From: JAGPHI01 sp036661035
GTDB lineage: Bacteria; Bacillota; Clostridia; Oscillospirales; Ruminococcaceae
Assembly (NCBI GenBank): GCA_036661035.1
Contig: JAVWZM010000025.1
Span: forward strand, 1-25,877
Reading direction: 5' to 3'
Length of the DNA stretch: 25,877 nt
Part shown: positions 15,802 to 23,165 of the stretch, piece by piece
Layout: the number at the start of each line of letters is the position of its first letter
Numbering within the stretch: the first letter of the stretch is position 1
The notes under the pieces: generated by a model
Told to the model about the DNA's origin: nothing
What the model saw: only the letters and a program-made list of their open reading frames with translations
The model's database searches: none
Translations under genes and position numbers: made by a program

Positions 15802-17541
15802 ATGAAGGCACAAAAGGCGAAACGGCGTCACAGCTTAAAATGGAGCATGATTTGCATGATTTTTCTTTGCTGGGGGCTGCCTGTATTACTGGTGGTTGCC
15901 GGTGCAGGCGTTTATATTTTCGGCGAATTGTCGGTGCAAACTCAAAAAACCTTTTCTCTATCCACCGACAAAGCCATGGCGCTTACCGAGGGCAAGCTTG
16001 ATGCGGCCGTTACCGCCACGCTGAAAGCCAGCTATATTCCCTCTGTAAAAGACGCGTGGGCGCAATATCAAAATGACGGCGACGACGTGGCGTTATATAA
16101 TACCATTACTGGGTTTTTGTCGGAGCAATATAAATATGACGAAAAGTTTTTGAATATTATTGTCACTATTTTATCAAGACAAGACCTTTCGTGCTACACC
16201 AGCAATATTGCCAACAACGGCTCGTATTTAGGCGTGCGCAAATACAAGGAGTTCCTTGAGCCGCAAATTCTCGACATGAGCAAAACCCTTGGCACAAAAA
16301 TTGCTTTTATAGAAAACGACGGGCACTGCTTTATGGTGCGCAATTTGCTTGATGCAAAGCTTGAGCCTTTTGCCGTGATTGCCATGGAGCTTAACAACGA
16401 TGCGTTATTCGGTGCGCTAAGCAGCATTGCGTGGGCGCACGACAGCACTATTTGGCTAAGCGGAACAGAGCTTCCCTTGCTTGGCACGGCTCTTGAAAAG
16501 CCGGATTTTTCCGCCGCCACCCAGTCTATTACACGCAATAAAAACACCTTTACCATAGCGCGGCAAAGCAGGCGTTCAGGGTACACCCTTGAATATTCGG
16601 CGCGCATGGTTCCCGACAGCTTGCGGCCGCAGCAGCTTGCCACTGTTTTAACCCTTGCCATTATTTTGGCGTTATTCTTTATGCTTATCGGCTTTGTATT
16701 TTCGTTTTTCCGACGCAAGGTAACTTGCCCCATTGACGTGCTTACCGCCGCTGCGCATGAAATTGAGGCGGGAAATTTCGGCACTCAGGTTGCCGCCGAA
16801 AGCTTTACCAGCAGCGACCTTGGATATCTTGGCGATAGGTTTAATTCCATGAGCGATACCATTTTAAACCAATTTGACCGTATCTATAAAGAGGAGCTTG
16901 CTTTGCGCGACGCTAAAATAATGGCATTGCAAAGCCAGATTAATCCGCATTTTCTAAACAACACTCTTGAAATAATCAACTGGGAGGCGCGCCTTGCAGG
17001 GGATATTAAGGTGTGTAATATGTTGGAAAGCCTATCCACCATGCTAAGTGCCGCCATGGATCGCAACAAGCAGCACCTTGTGCATCTTTCCCAAGAGCTT
17101 ATGTATGTAGACGCATACCTTTACATTATTAATGAGCGTCTTGGCAAAAGGCTGAATATTGTGCGCGAAATAGACGAAAGCTTGCTTGACGCCTTTGTGC
17201 CAAGGCTGATTTTACAGCCCATTTTAGAAAACGCGGTGGAACACGGCATCAACCCCACACAGCAAGGCACCATTACCCTGCGCGCTTACCGCGAGGAGGA
17301 TTTTATGATGCTAGAGGTGGAAAACAGCGGCGTTATGGAGCCATTGGATCTTGAAAAAATCGAGGCTCTTTTATCTGACGACACGGCAGACGGCGTTGGC
17401 AGCACCTCCCTTGGCATACGTAATGTGCATCAGCGTTTGCGTATTATTTACGGTGCAGAAAGCGGTCTTTTCGTCAAAATAGCCAAAAACGGCAACACTA
17501 TTTTTACTATGAAACTCATTTTGCACGAATTAGAACAATAA
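15802..17541 (+). CDS. Sensor histidine kinase, YesM/LytS-type (two-component system)
   Basis: This 579-residue membrane kinase probably senses an extracellular sugar or the loaded solute-binding protein. A transmembrane helix at about 14-38 precedes an extracytoplasmic sensor region (39-275) and a second helix (about 279-301). A HAMP linker starting near VTCPIDVLTAAAHEIEAGNF follows. The His_kinase domain (PF06580) has the phospho-acceptor H383 in QSQINPHFLNN. The HATPase has the N box ILENAVEHG (N477) and a G box SLGIRNVHQRL. This class usually pairs with an AraC-type response regulator, and such a gene lies on the far side of the transporter genes. GGAGG lies about 8 nt from the ATG. The solute-binding gene begins 116 nt downstream. 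Confidence 0.92.
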   Translation: MKAQKAKRRHSLKWSMICMIFLCWGLPVLLVVAGAGVYIFGELSVQTQKTFSLSTDKAMALTEGKLDAAVTATLKASYIPSVKDAWAQYQNDGDDVALYNTITGFLSEQYKYDEKFLNIIVTILSRQDLSCYTSNIANNGSYLGVRKYKEFLEPQILDMSKTLGTKIAFIENDGHCFMVRNLLDAKLEPFAVIAMELNNDALFGALSSIAWAHDSTIWLSGTELPLLGTALEKPDFSAATQSITRNKNTFTIARQSRRSGYTLEYSARMVPDSLRPQQLATVLTLAIILALFFMLIGFVFSFFRRKVTCPIDVLTAAAHEIEAGNFGTQVAAESFTSSDLGYLGDRFNSMSDTILNQFDRIYKEELALRDAKIMALQSQINPHFLNNTLEIINWEARLAGDIKVCNMLESLSTMLSAAMDRNKQHLVHLSQELMYVDAYLYIINERLGKRLNIVREIDESLLDAFVPRLILQPILENAVEHGINPTQQGTITLRAYREEDFMMLEVENSGVMEPLDLEKIEALLSDDTADGVGSTSLGIRNVHQRLRIIYGAESGLFVKIAKNGNTIFTMKLILHELEQ

Positions 17542-17561
17542 AAGTCAATAAAAACCAAATA

Positions 17562-17596
17562 CGTTCATTTTGCTTTTTAATTGAACGCAGTATGAT
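17562..17596 (+). promoter_or_regulatory. Candidate promoter and operator of the solute-binding protein gene
   Basis: The inverted repeat CGTTCA (17562-17567) and TGAACG (17582-17587) overlaps a possible promoter, TTGCTT (17570-17575) with TATGAT (17591-17596) at a short 15-nt spacing. An activator-dependent promoter with a poor -35 would fit control by the AraC-type regulator encoded at 21158. This is inference. Confidence 0.35.
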
Positions 17597-17657
17597 AAGA
17601 GTACAGCAAAACAACATTATCCAAAACCAAACAACACAAATTTGAAGGAGATTAAAC

Positions 17658-18965
17658 ATGAAAAAAGCACTATCAGTTTTTCTTGCTCTTGCGATGAGCG
17701 CGTCCATCTTTGCAAGCTGCGGCAGCAAGCCTGCACCTGCACCAAGCTCCGGCTCTGCATCAGTTGCTCCGGCGGCTAAAAGCGTTACGCTGAACGTGGT
17801 TACCTCTTACGGCGGCGACGACGGCAACCGCAAAAACTACGAGGCGGCATATAAGGCATACGAAGAAGCCAGCGGCAACACCGTGCTTGACGCTTCCGAA
17901 ACTTCAAACGAAGAATGGAAAGCCAAAATAAGCACAGACTTTGAAACAGGCAGCGAGCCTGACGTGCTTTTCTACTTCAATGGCGTTGACTCAAACAAAA
18001 TTGTGGAAAACAACAAGGTTGTATCCATTGACGAAATCCGCAAAGAATATCCCGAATATGCAAGCAACATGAAGGACGAAATGCTTGGTGCATCTCCTTT
18101 TGACGGCAAAAACTATTCCGTGCCTGTAAACGGCTACTGGGAAGGCTTATTCGTAAACAAAAAAGTGCTTGAGGCATGCGGTGTAGACGTGCCTACAGCC
18201 GCTACCACATGGGACGAATTTATGGAAATGTGCAAAACTATTTCCGATAAAGGCTATTCTCCAATAGCTTGCAGCTTGCAAGAAGTGCCCCACTACTGGT
18301 TTGAATACACCATTTTCAACGAAGGCAATGTTAAAAACCACACAGCTCTGCCAACAGCATCTTCTGACGAAGTGGGCAAGAAATGGGCAACAGGCCTAAA
18401 TACCATTAAAACAATGTACGAAGCAAAATGTTTCCCTGTGAACACACTAACAGCAGGCGACGCCGACACATTCCAACTTATGGCAGACAACAAAGCTGCT
18501 TTCGCCATTGACGGCTCTTGGAAGCTTGGCTGGTTCCCCGAGCATGCTACCGATGTCAACGATTTCACAGTTACTTATGTTCCCGGTAAGGGCGAGCGCA
18601 AAACAACAGACCTTGTAGGCGGCCTTTCCATGGGCTACTACATTACACGCAAAGCTTGGGACGATCCTGAAAAGCGCGAAGCCGCAGTTAAATTTGTTGA
18701 AGCCATGACTACAGACGAAGTAGTAAGCACCTTTGGTTCAACAGCTGTTACAGCACTTAAAAACGGCACAAAAGCACCTGCAGACGCAGACGCGCTTATC
18801 AACGACGCACTTGCACTTACAAAAGGTGCCACAGGTATTGCCGCCGCTACAGAAGACGGCCTTAGCAGCGAAGCGCGCGCAGCATTATTTGCAGACGTAA
18901 AGAACGTAACTACAGGCAAAACCACCGCCGAGGCTGCTATCGACGCATGCCTTGCGATAAAATAA
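17658..18965 (+). CDS. Carbohydrate ABC transporter solute-binding lipoprotein (family 1)
   Basis: This is the extracellular receptor of a CUT1-type sugar importer. The 435 residues begin with a lipoprotein signal MKKALSVFLALAMSASIFAS followed by C21, the lipidation site (lipobox FASC). A Ser/Ala/Pro-rich linker precedes the mature domain at about residue 45, which has the usual family-1 pattern: TTDFETGSEPDVLFYF, NGYWEGLFVNKKV, PTAATTWDEFMEMC and a tryptophan-containing AFAIDGSWKLGWF. Ligand is not readable; the adjacent GH94 gene suggests a beta-linked disaccharide. GAAGGAG precedes the ATG. Its acidic composition fits a secreted protein. A hairpin in the gap to the first permease gene probably limits read-through so that the receptor is made in excess. 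Confidence 0.93.
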   Translation: MKKALSVFLALAMSASIFASCGSKPAPAPSSGSASVAPAAKSVTLNVVTSYGGDDGNRKNYEAAYKAYEEASGNTVLDASETSNEEWKAKISTDFETGSEPDVLFYFNGVDSNKIVENNKVVSIDEIRKEYPEYASNMKDEMLGASPFDGKNYSVPVNGYWEGLFVNKKVLEACGVDVPTAATTWDEFMEMCKTISDKGYSPIACSLQEVPHYWFEYTIFNEGNVKNHTALPTASSDEVGKKWATGLNTIKTMYEAKCFPVNTLTAGDADTFQLMADNKAAFAIDGSWKLGWFPEHATDVNDFTVTYVPGKGERKTTDLVGGLSMGYYITRKAWDDPEKREAAVKFVEAMTTDEVVSTFGSTAVTALKNGTKAPADADALINDALALTKGATGIAAATEDGLSSEARAALFADVKNVTTGKTTAEAAIDACLAIK

Positions 18966-18997
18966 GTCTTTCTACAACTTATTTTCTTGGTAAATGA

Positions 18998-19030
18998 CCG
19001 GCAAGTCAATCCGGCTTGCCGGCCATTTTT
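18998..19030 (+). terminator. Attenuating terminator between binding-protein and permease genes
   Basis: CCGGCAAG (18998-19005) pairs with CTTGCCGG (19015-19022) around a 9-nt loop, with ATTTTTATAAT following shortly after. Such intercistronic hairpins commonly lower permease expression relative to the binding protein. Some read-through is expected because no new promoter is obvious before the permease gene. Confidence 0.65.
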
Positions 19031-19063
19031 ATAATCTTTTTGTACTATGAAAGAGGCTGCATC

Positions 19064-19957
19064 ATGAACAATTCCGCCATTTATAAAAAGAAATCTCCGC
19101 TATTTGCCTTTCTTATACCGGCTTTCGCATTTATGGCGGTTTTTCTTTATTATCCGTTTGTTATGAATATCATCAACAGCGCCAATAAAATCAGTGGGCT
19201 TGGCACCGCCAGCGAGGGCATTAACACACCTTGGTATTTGAATATCACCAAGCTGTTTCAAGACGAAAAGCTGCGCACCGCCTTTGGCAACACGCTTTTA
19301 ATGATGGTGCTTACCGTGTTTATTCAAGTGGGCATTGCGCTTTTGCTTGCTCTTTTGGTAGACAATATCAAGCGCGGCTCATCATTTTTTCGCACGGTAT
19401 ACTTTTTTCCGATTGTCATCAGTGCCACAGCGCTTGGGCTTTTGTTTAATCTGATTTTCATGTATAACGGCGGAATGTTAAATCAGCTTTTGATGCATTT
19501 TGGCTTAATCACCGATTTTATCGATTGGAAAGACGGCGCGCATTATCTCGGCACAATGTTTACGCCCGTTATGTGGCAATATGTAGGGTTTTATTTTGTA
19601 ATTATCGTTACAGGGCTTAACAATATTTCTCCCGAATTATACGAGGCAGCGTCTATTGACGGCGCAAATGGCTTTAAGCGCGTAAGATACGTTACCTTGC
19701 CGCTTTTGCACAACACCCTTTGCACCTGCCTAACCCTTGCCATTACAGGCGCGCTTAAAGTATTTGATTTGCCGTGGGTAATGATGGGGCAAGGCATGCC
19801 CCTTGATAAAAGCTGGCTGCTTGGCACATATATGTATCATCAAACCTTTAACGTAGGCGATGTGGACTATGGCTCTACGCTGGCAATATTCATCGTTGTA
19901 CTGGGTGTCGCAATAAGCCAGATTGCAAACGCGGTATTTAAAGAGAAAGATTATTAA
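19064..19957 (+). CDS. Sugar ABC transporter permease (MalF-type)
   Basis: This 297-residue inner membrane protein has about six helices. Its cytoplasmic EAA loop, YEAASIDGANGFKRVRYVTLPLL, docks the ATPase. The N-terminal segment SPLFAFLIPAFAFMAVFLYYPFV is typical of CUT1 MalF-like permeases, which form a heterodimer with the next gene's product. The ATG at 19064 has AGAGG 7 nt upstream; the longer frame from 19016 starts inside the preceding terminator hairpin and is not used. The gap to the second permease is 13 nt. Confidence 0.93.
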   Translation: MNNSAIYKKKSPLFAFLIPAFAFMAVFLYYPFVMNIINSANKISGLGTASEGINTPWYLNITKLFQDEKLRTAFGNTLLMMVLTVFIQVGIALLLALLVDNIKRGSSFFRTVYFFPIVISATALGLLFNLIFMYNGGMLNQLLMHFGLITDFIDWKDGAHYLGTMFTPVMWQYVGFYFVIIVTGLNNISPELYEAASIDGANGFKRVRYVTLPLLHNTLCTCLTLAITGALKVFDLPWVMMGQGMPLDKSWLLGTYMYHQTFNVGDVDYGSTLAIFIVVLGVAISQIANAVFKEKDY

Positions 19958-19970
19958 GGAGGTGGGCACA

Positions 19971-20831
19971 ATGTCCGGAAAAGCAAAACACAATCTTGGC
20001 CAAGGGATTATTTATTTTGTGCTGTCCGCTTGGGCGCTCACCACAATTTACCCGTTTATCTGGGTACTGTTAAATTCTTTTAAAGACAAAAAGTATATCC
20101 GCAGCGATACATTTTCTATCCCCATGGGAAAGCAGTTTACCTTCGACAACTACGTCACCGCCTTTGAGCGTGTGGATATTCTCAGCGCATACCGCACAAG
20201 CCTTGTTATCAGCATTGCCGTTACCTTGTCTGTTGTGCTGCTTGCAGGCCTTGCCGCATACGCAATGGCTCGATATCAGTTCCGTGGGCGCAAAATACTG
20301 CAATCGCTTATTATAGCAAGCATGATGTTTCCTGTGTTTTCCACTATTATCCCTGTGTTTCGCATGATGCATTCCTGGGGCATTGTAAAGTTTGAAAGCC
20401 TGCCCCTGTCTTGGCTTTGCACGGCTTTACCGCAAATTGCAGGCAACCTATCCTTTGCCATTGTAGTGCTGATGGGCTTTATCCGCAGCATACCCATAGA
20501 GCTTGAGGAAGCGGCATACCTTGAGGGCTACAATGTATTCCAGATTTTTTTCAAAATCATTTTGCCGCTGGCAAAACCAAGCTTTGCCACGGTTTCTATC
20601 TTCACCTTTTTATGGAGCTACAACGATTTGTTTACGCAAATGTTCTTCTTGCGCAACAAACGTACCTACAGCATCACACGCTTGCTGAACGAAATTTCCA
20701 GCCAAGCAGGTACAAACTACGGCTTAATGGTCGCCGCTGTTGTTTTGGTGGTAGTTCCCGTTTTGATAGTTTATGTCTGCTTGCAGAAAAACATTATTAA
20801 AGGCATGACGGTTGGCGCCGTAAAAGGGTAA
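19971..20831 (+). CDS. Sugar ABC transporter permease (MalG-type)
   Basis: This 286-residue protein is the second permease of the importer, with six helices and the EAA loop EEAAYLEGYNVFQIFFKIILPLAKPS. The N-terminal TTIYPFIWVLLNSFKD is characteristic of MalG-like partners. AAGGAGGTG (19956-19964) fixes the start at 19971; the upstream in-frame ATG at 19923 is inside the preceding gene. The stop codon is followed at once by a TA dinucleotide and the right MITE-like copy. No ATP-binding subunit is encoded in the window, so a shared ATPase (MsiK/MsmX type) is expected elsewhere in the genome. Confidence 0.93.
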   Translation: MSGKAKHNLGQGIIYFVLSAWALTTIYPFIWVLLNSFKDKKYIRSDTFSIPMGKQFTFDNYVTAFERVDILSAYRTSLVISIAVTLSVVLLAGLAAYAMARYQFRGRKILQSLIIASMMFPVFSTIIPVFRMMHSWGIVKFESLPLSWLCTALPQIAGNLSFAIVVLMGFIRSIPIELEEAAYLEGYNVFQIFFKIILPLAKPSFATVSIFTFLWSYNDLFTQMFFLRNKRTYSITRLLNEISSQAGTNYGLMVAAVVLVVVPVLIVYVCLQKNIIKGMTVGAVKG

Positions 20832-20833
20832 TA

Positions 20834-20933
20834 CAGCAATTTTACTTTTGATTGTCCTGCTGAAGCCCTCGTCTTTGCTGTATGCAACTTGACAAAAGGT
20901 TGTTTACAAAGACAATAATATGTCAAGTTGCTA
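20834..20933 (-). repeat. MITE-like element, right copy (inverted)
   Basis: This 100-bp copy of the element at 11668-11761 is in the opposite orientation. It is flanked by TA on both sides (20832-20833 and 20934-20935), the first TA directly following the permease stop codon. It keeps the 10-bp hairpin and the GTCTTTG/CAAAGAC complementarity. Compared with the left copy it has 6 extra bases in the hairpin loop and several substitutions in the inner part of its other half, so neither copy is brand new. Confidence 0.75.
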
Positions 20934-20964
20934 TATTATAGGAAATCCTATCATCTTTCTAATG

Positions 20965-21036
20965 AAAAGCTTATGCCTTGTGCATGGTATCGCACATGCA
21001 CAGTTTAAACTGTTTTGTGAAACAGTCTTAATAAAA
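20965..21036 (-). repeat. Three-hairpin intergenic repeat, reverse copy
   Basis: Read on the minus strand, it follows the order of the copy at 15664: TTATTAAGACTG, a hairpin ACTGTTT-CACA-AAACAGT, then GCATGTGCGATACCATGCAC, then GGCATAAGCTTTT. The paired arms carry compensating differences (for example TGTGCATG with CATGCACA), so base pairing is kept although the sequence differs. It lies between the transporter genes and the response regulator gene. Confidence 0.65.
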
Positions 21037-21037
21037 A

Positions 21038-21070
21038 GCAGTGTTATTTTAAAGATAACACTGCCTTTTT
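21038..21070 (+). terminator. Rho-independent terminator of the transporter operon
   Basis: GCAGTGTTAT (21038-21047) pairs perfectly with ATAACACTGC (21055-21064) around a 7-nt loop, followed by CTTTTTATT. It ends transcripts coming from the permease genes, about 200 nt past the last stop, and isolates the downstream response regulator promoter. Confidence 0.85.
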
Positions 21071-21100
21071 ATTCGCATTATTCGCGGCAATGCAAGCACA

Positions 21101-21129
21101 TTGCTATAATATTTAAAATGTGTTATACT
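21101..21129 (+). promoter_or_regulatory. Extended -10 promoter for the response regulator gene
   Basis: TTGCTA (21101-21106) and TATACT (21124-21129) are separated by 17 nt, and TG at 21121-21122 gives an extended -10. The predicted start near 21136 leaves a leader of about 22 nt. The regulator is thus transcribed independently of the kinase and transporter genes. Confidence 0.65.
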
Positions 21130-21157
21130 GAAAAAAATGCAGTATGTGGAGGTTATT

Positions 21158-21910
21158 ATGCACTCAGTAATGGTAATTGATGATGAAGACGTAATTGTAA
21201 CCGGTCTTGTTCGTACGATGCCATGGGGGAAATATAACTGCGAGGTAGTCGCCACTGCCTCAAACGGACTGGCGGCAATGGAATTAATCCGCGAGAAAAA
21301 GCCCGAGATTTTATTTACGGATATCTGTATGCCTGGCGCAGACGGCCTTGCCGTAATTGCCGGCGTGCGCAGCGAATTTCCTAACATGCAGATAACTATT
21401 TTAAGCGGATATCCTAATTTTGAATATGCTCAGCGCGCAATCGGCCTTGGTGTGTCACGCTATATTTTAAAGCCGAGCAAGTTTGCCGAGCTTGAAAACG
21501 CCCTTGCCACCATGACGGATAATCTTGCGGCTATGGCAACCGAGCCGCCCCTTGAGGAGCCGCAATGCTGCGATAAGGCGCAAAATTTCATTATTCAAAA
21601 TGCCATTCTTTATCTCGAAACCCATTATGCCGAAAAGCTGACGCTAAACGACGTGGCGGAGCATGTTTTTGTAAGCCAATGGCATTTATCTAAGCTTATC
21701 GCCCACAACACAAACCAAAGCTTTTCCGATTTGCTGGGCGGTATACGCATAGAAAAAGCAAAGGAGCTGCTTTGCGATCCTTCCCTTAAAATATGGGAAA
21801 TCAGCGAAAAAACAGGCTTTGCCGACGTCACCCACTTTTCGCGGATTTTTAAAAAGATTACAGGCATGAGTGCCAACGAATACCGCAATTCCGGCGCGGT
21901 GCATTTATAA
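21158..21910 (+). CDS. Response regulator with AraC-type DNA-binding domain (YesN-like)
   Basis: This 250-residue transcription regulator has a receiver domain with acidic pocket D8/D9, phospho-acceptor D55 (LFTDICMPG), S83 and K105 (ILKPSK). A linker follows, then an AraC/XylS helix-turn-helix pair from about 145 to 247 (LTLNDVAEHVFVSQWHLSKLI and KIWEISEKTGFADVTHFSRIFKKITGMSANEYR). It is the expected partner of the sensor kinase at 15802, and the sugar transporter is the likely target. GGAGG lies 5 nt before the ATG at 21158; a longer frame from 21137 begins at the predicted transcription start and lacks an SD. The deaminase-like gene begins 42 nt downstream and may be co-transcribed. Confidence 0.92.
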   Translation: MHSVMVIDDEDVIVTGLVRTMPWGKYNCEVVATASNGLAAMELIREKKPEILFTDICMPGADGLAVIAGVRSEFPNMQITILSGYPNFEYAQRAIGLGVSRYILKPSKFAELENALATMTDNLAAMATEPPLEEPQCCDKAQNFIIQNAILYLETHYAEKLTLNDVAEHVFVSQWHLSKLIAHNTNQSFSDLLGGIRIEKAKELLCDPSLKIWEISEKTGFADVTHFSRIFKKITGMSANEYRNSGAVHL

Positions 21911-21952
21911 AATATATAACCCTGTCGGACAACAAAAAAGGAGTTTACCTAT

Positions 21953-22381
21953 ATGAACATTTGGGAGAAACTGTATTTAAAAGCGAAAGAACAATATCAT
22001 CCGGAAGATGTGTCGCCATTTGTGTATGCACATCATGTTGTATGTGCTATAGAAAGTGAAAACGGCGAAATATTTACCGGTTTTTGCATCGAAAGTTGCA
22101 GCGGAGTGCTTGATTTATGTGCTGAAAGGGTAGCCGCATTAAATATGTATATGCAAAGTGGGCAAACAGTAATAAAAAGATTGATTGCCTTTAGGGATAA
22201 AGCGCCTTCTGGCGAAGGTAGCGGCATGCCTTGCGGCGCTTGCAGAGAATTTTTGATGCAGCTAAACATCAAAAATAAAGATATGGAAATTATGGCTAAT
22301 TACGAAAAACAAGAAACGGTAACTTTGGAGAAACTCTTGCCCGATTGGTGGGGAATGTATCGTTATAATAAAAAGCTTTGA
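21953..22381 (+). CDS. Cytidine-deaminase-like protein
   Basis: This 142-residue protein has the zinc signature of the cytidine deaminase superfamily: C56-A57-E58 (LCAERVAALNMYM) and P93-C94-G95-A96-C97 (MPCGACREFL). These provide three cysteine ligands and the proton-shuttling glutamate. The region normally reading NIENASY, which contacts the nucleoside, is CIESCSGVLD here. It is therefore not a standard Cdd; a nucleoside deaminase or blasticidin-S-deaminase-like activity is possible. The tail is unusual (EKLLPDWWGMYRYNKKL). AAAAGGAG lies about 9 nt upstream. It sits between the response regulator gene and a P-loop kinase gene on the same strand. Base composition is more AT-rich than in the sugar genes. 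Confidence 0.75.
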   Translation: MNIWEKLYLKAKEQYHPEDVSPFVYAHHVVCAIESENGEIFTGFCIESCSGVLDLCAERVAALNMYMQSGQTVIKRLIAFRDKAPSGEGSGMPCGACREFLMQLNIKNKDMEIMANYEKQETVTLEKLLPDWWGMYRYNKKL

Positions 22382-22439
22382 TGCTTATTTTTATTAAGCA
22401 TGCCGAATATATTGATTTAATTATAGCGAGGAATATTAC

Positions 22440-23048
22440 ATGCCGATTATTTTATCCTTGCAAGGCTGTATGGCTTGTGGTAAAACCACAGCTGTACGAT
22501 ATATTAAAGAAAATGCGTCATATGTAAATATCAGCTACGAAGAAAATTCATATGTTATCGACGAAATAAGGAAAAGAAAGCTTAATAAAAACGATTTTGC
22601 CGATTATGTGGAAATTCAAAAATTGTGGATTGCAAATGAGCTTGCACGATATGACAAGGCAAAGCAATTCCCCTGTTCTATCATGGATTTTGGCGCGGAG
22701 GAAATAGAATTTTACACGCTCAATTATCCAAAATCCATTGATGCCCATTGGAATGTAGAGGAAAGCCTACATAGCGAATTGCAGCAATTAAGGCAATGCA
22801 TGCCGCATCGAATTTTGTTTTTAAACGCAAGCGAGGCTGTGCTGAGGGCGCATAAAGACAGCGATGAAACACGTTCTCGAACATTTTTCGATTATCATTT
22901 AAAGCATCTCCTGCCGCTTAAAAAAGCATGGTTTATAGGTAAACCTAACGTAGATGTGTTGAATATCAACAGTTTATCTAAAGAGCAGGTTGGCAAAAAA
23001 GTAAAAGAATGGATAGATTGCCGCATTGCAGATAAGGGGGGCTGTTAA
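22440..23048 (+). CDS. Small P-loop kinase (nucleotide/nucleoside-kinase-like)
   Basis: This 202-residue protein has a Walker A motif GCMACGKTT at residues 9-17 directly after the first beta strand. A FLNASEAVLRAHKDSDETRSRTFFDYHL segment (two adjoining motifs) looks like the strand and arginine-rich lid of nucleoside or nucleotide kinases. MDFGAEEIEFY could be the substrate-binding acidic motif. No specific family is recognised and the substrate is unknown. GAGGA at 22428-22432 supports the ATG. It follows the deaminase-like gene by 58 nt, which hints at a joint role in nucleoside or drug metabolism; this is inference. The C-terminus is followed at once by an intergenic repeat that supplies the terminator. 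Confidence 0.6.
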   Translation: MPIILSLQGCMACGKTTAVRYIKENASYVNISYEENSYVIDEIRKRKLNKNDFADYVEIQKLWIANELARYDKAKQFPCSIMDFGAEEIEFYTLNYPKSIDAHWNVEESLHSELQQLRQCMPHRILFLNASEAVLRAHKDSDETRSRTFFDYHLKHLLPLKKAWFIGKPNVDVLNINSLSKEQVGKKVKEWIDCRIADKGGC

Positions 23049-23109
23049 AACTGTTTCGCAAAACAGTTTTAACCCTGCATGTGCGATAGCACGCACATTA
23101 TGATAAGTT
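23043..23109 (+). repeat. Three-hairpin intergenic repeat, first two hairpins
   Basis: Hairpin 1 is AAAACTGTTT-CGCA-AAACAGTTTT (23047-23070), and hairpin 2 pairs ATGTGCG (23079-23085) with CGCACAT (23092-23098) around ATAGCA. The core GTGCGATAGCACGCACAT is identical to the copy at 15664, while hairpin 1 differs in its loop. The start overlaps the last codons of the kinase gene. The third hairpin is listed separately as a terminator. Confidence 0.7.
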
Positions 23110-23159
23110 TTTAATAAAACAAGGCTTTAGCCTTGTTTTATTAAATTAGTAGTTTTTTT
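23110..23159 (+). terminator. Terminator formed by the third hairpin of the repeat
   Basis: A perfect 16-bp stem (23110-23125 with 23130-23145, ending AACAAGGC and GCCTTGTT) closes a TTTA loop. Seven Ts follow at 23153-23159. It terminates the kinase gene and separates it from the convergent surface protein gene. Confidence 0.75.
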
Positions 23160-23165
23160 GCTGTT

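Noticed and set aside
22381..22401. ATGCTTA-TTTTTAT-TAAGCAT hairpin as a terminator
   Set aside because: The stem is only 7 bp and AT-rich, no T tract follows, and it sits between two genes that look co-directional and linked.
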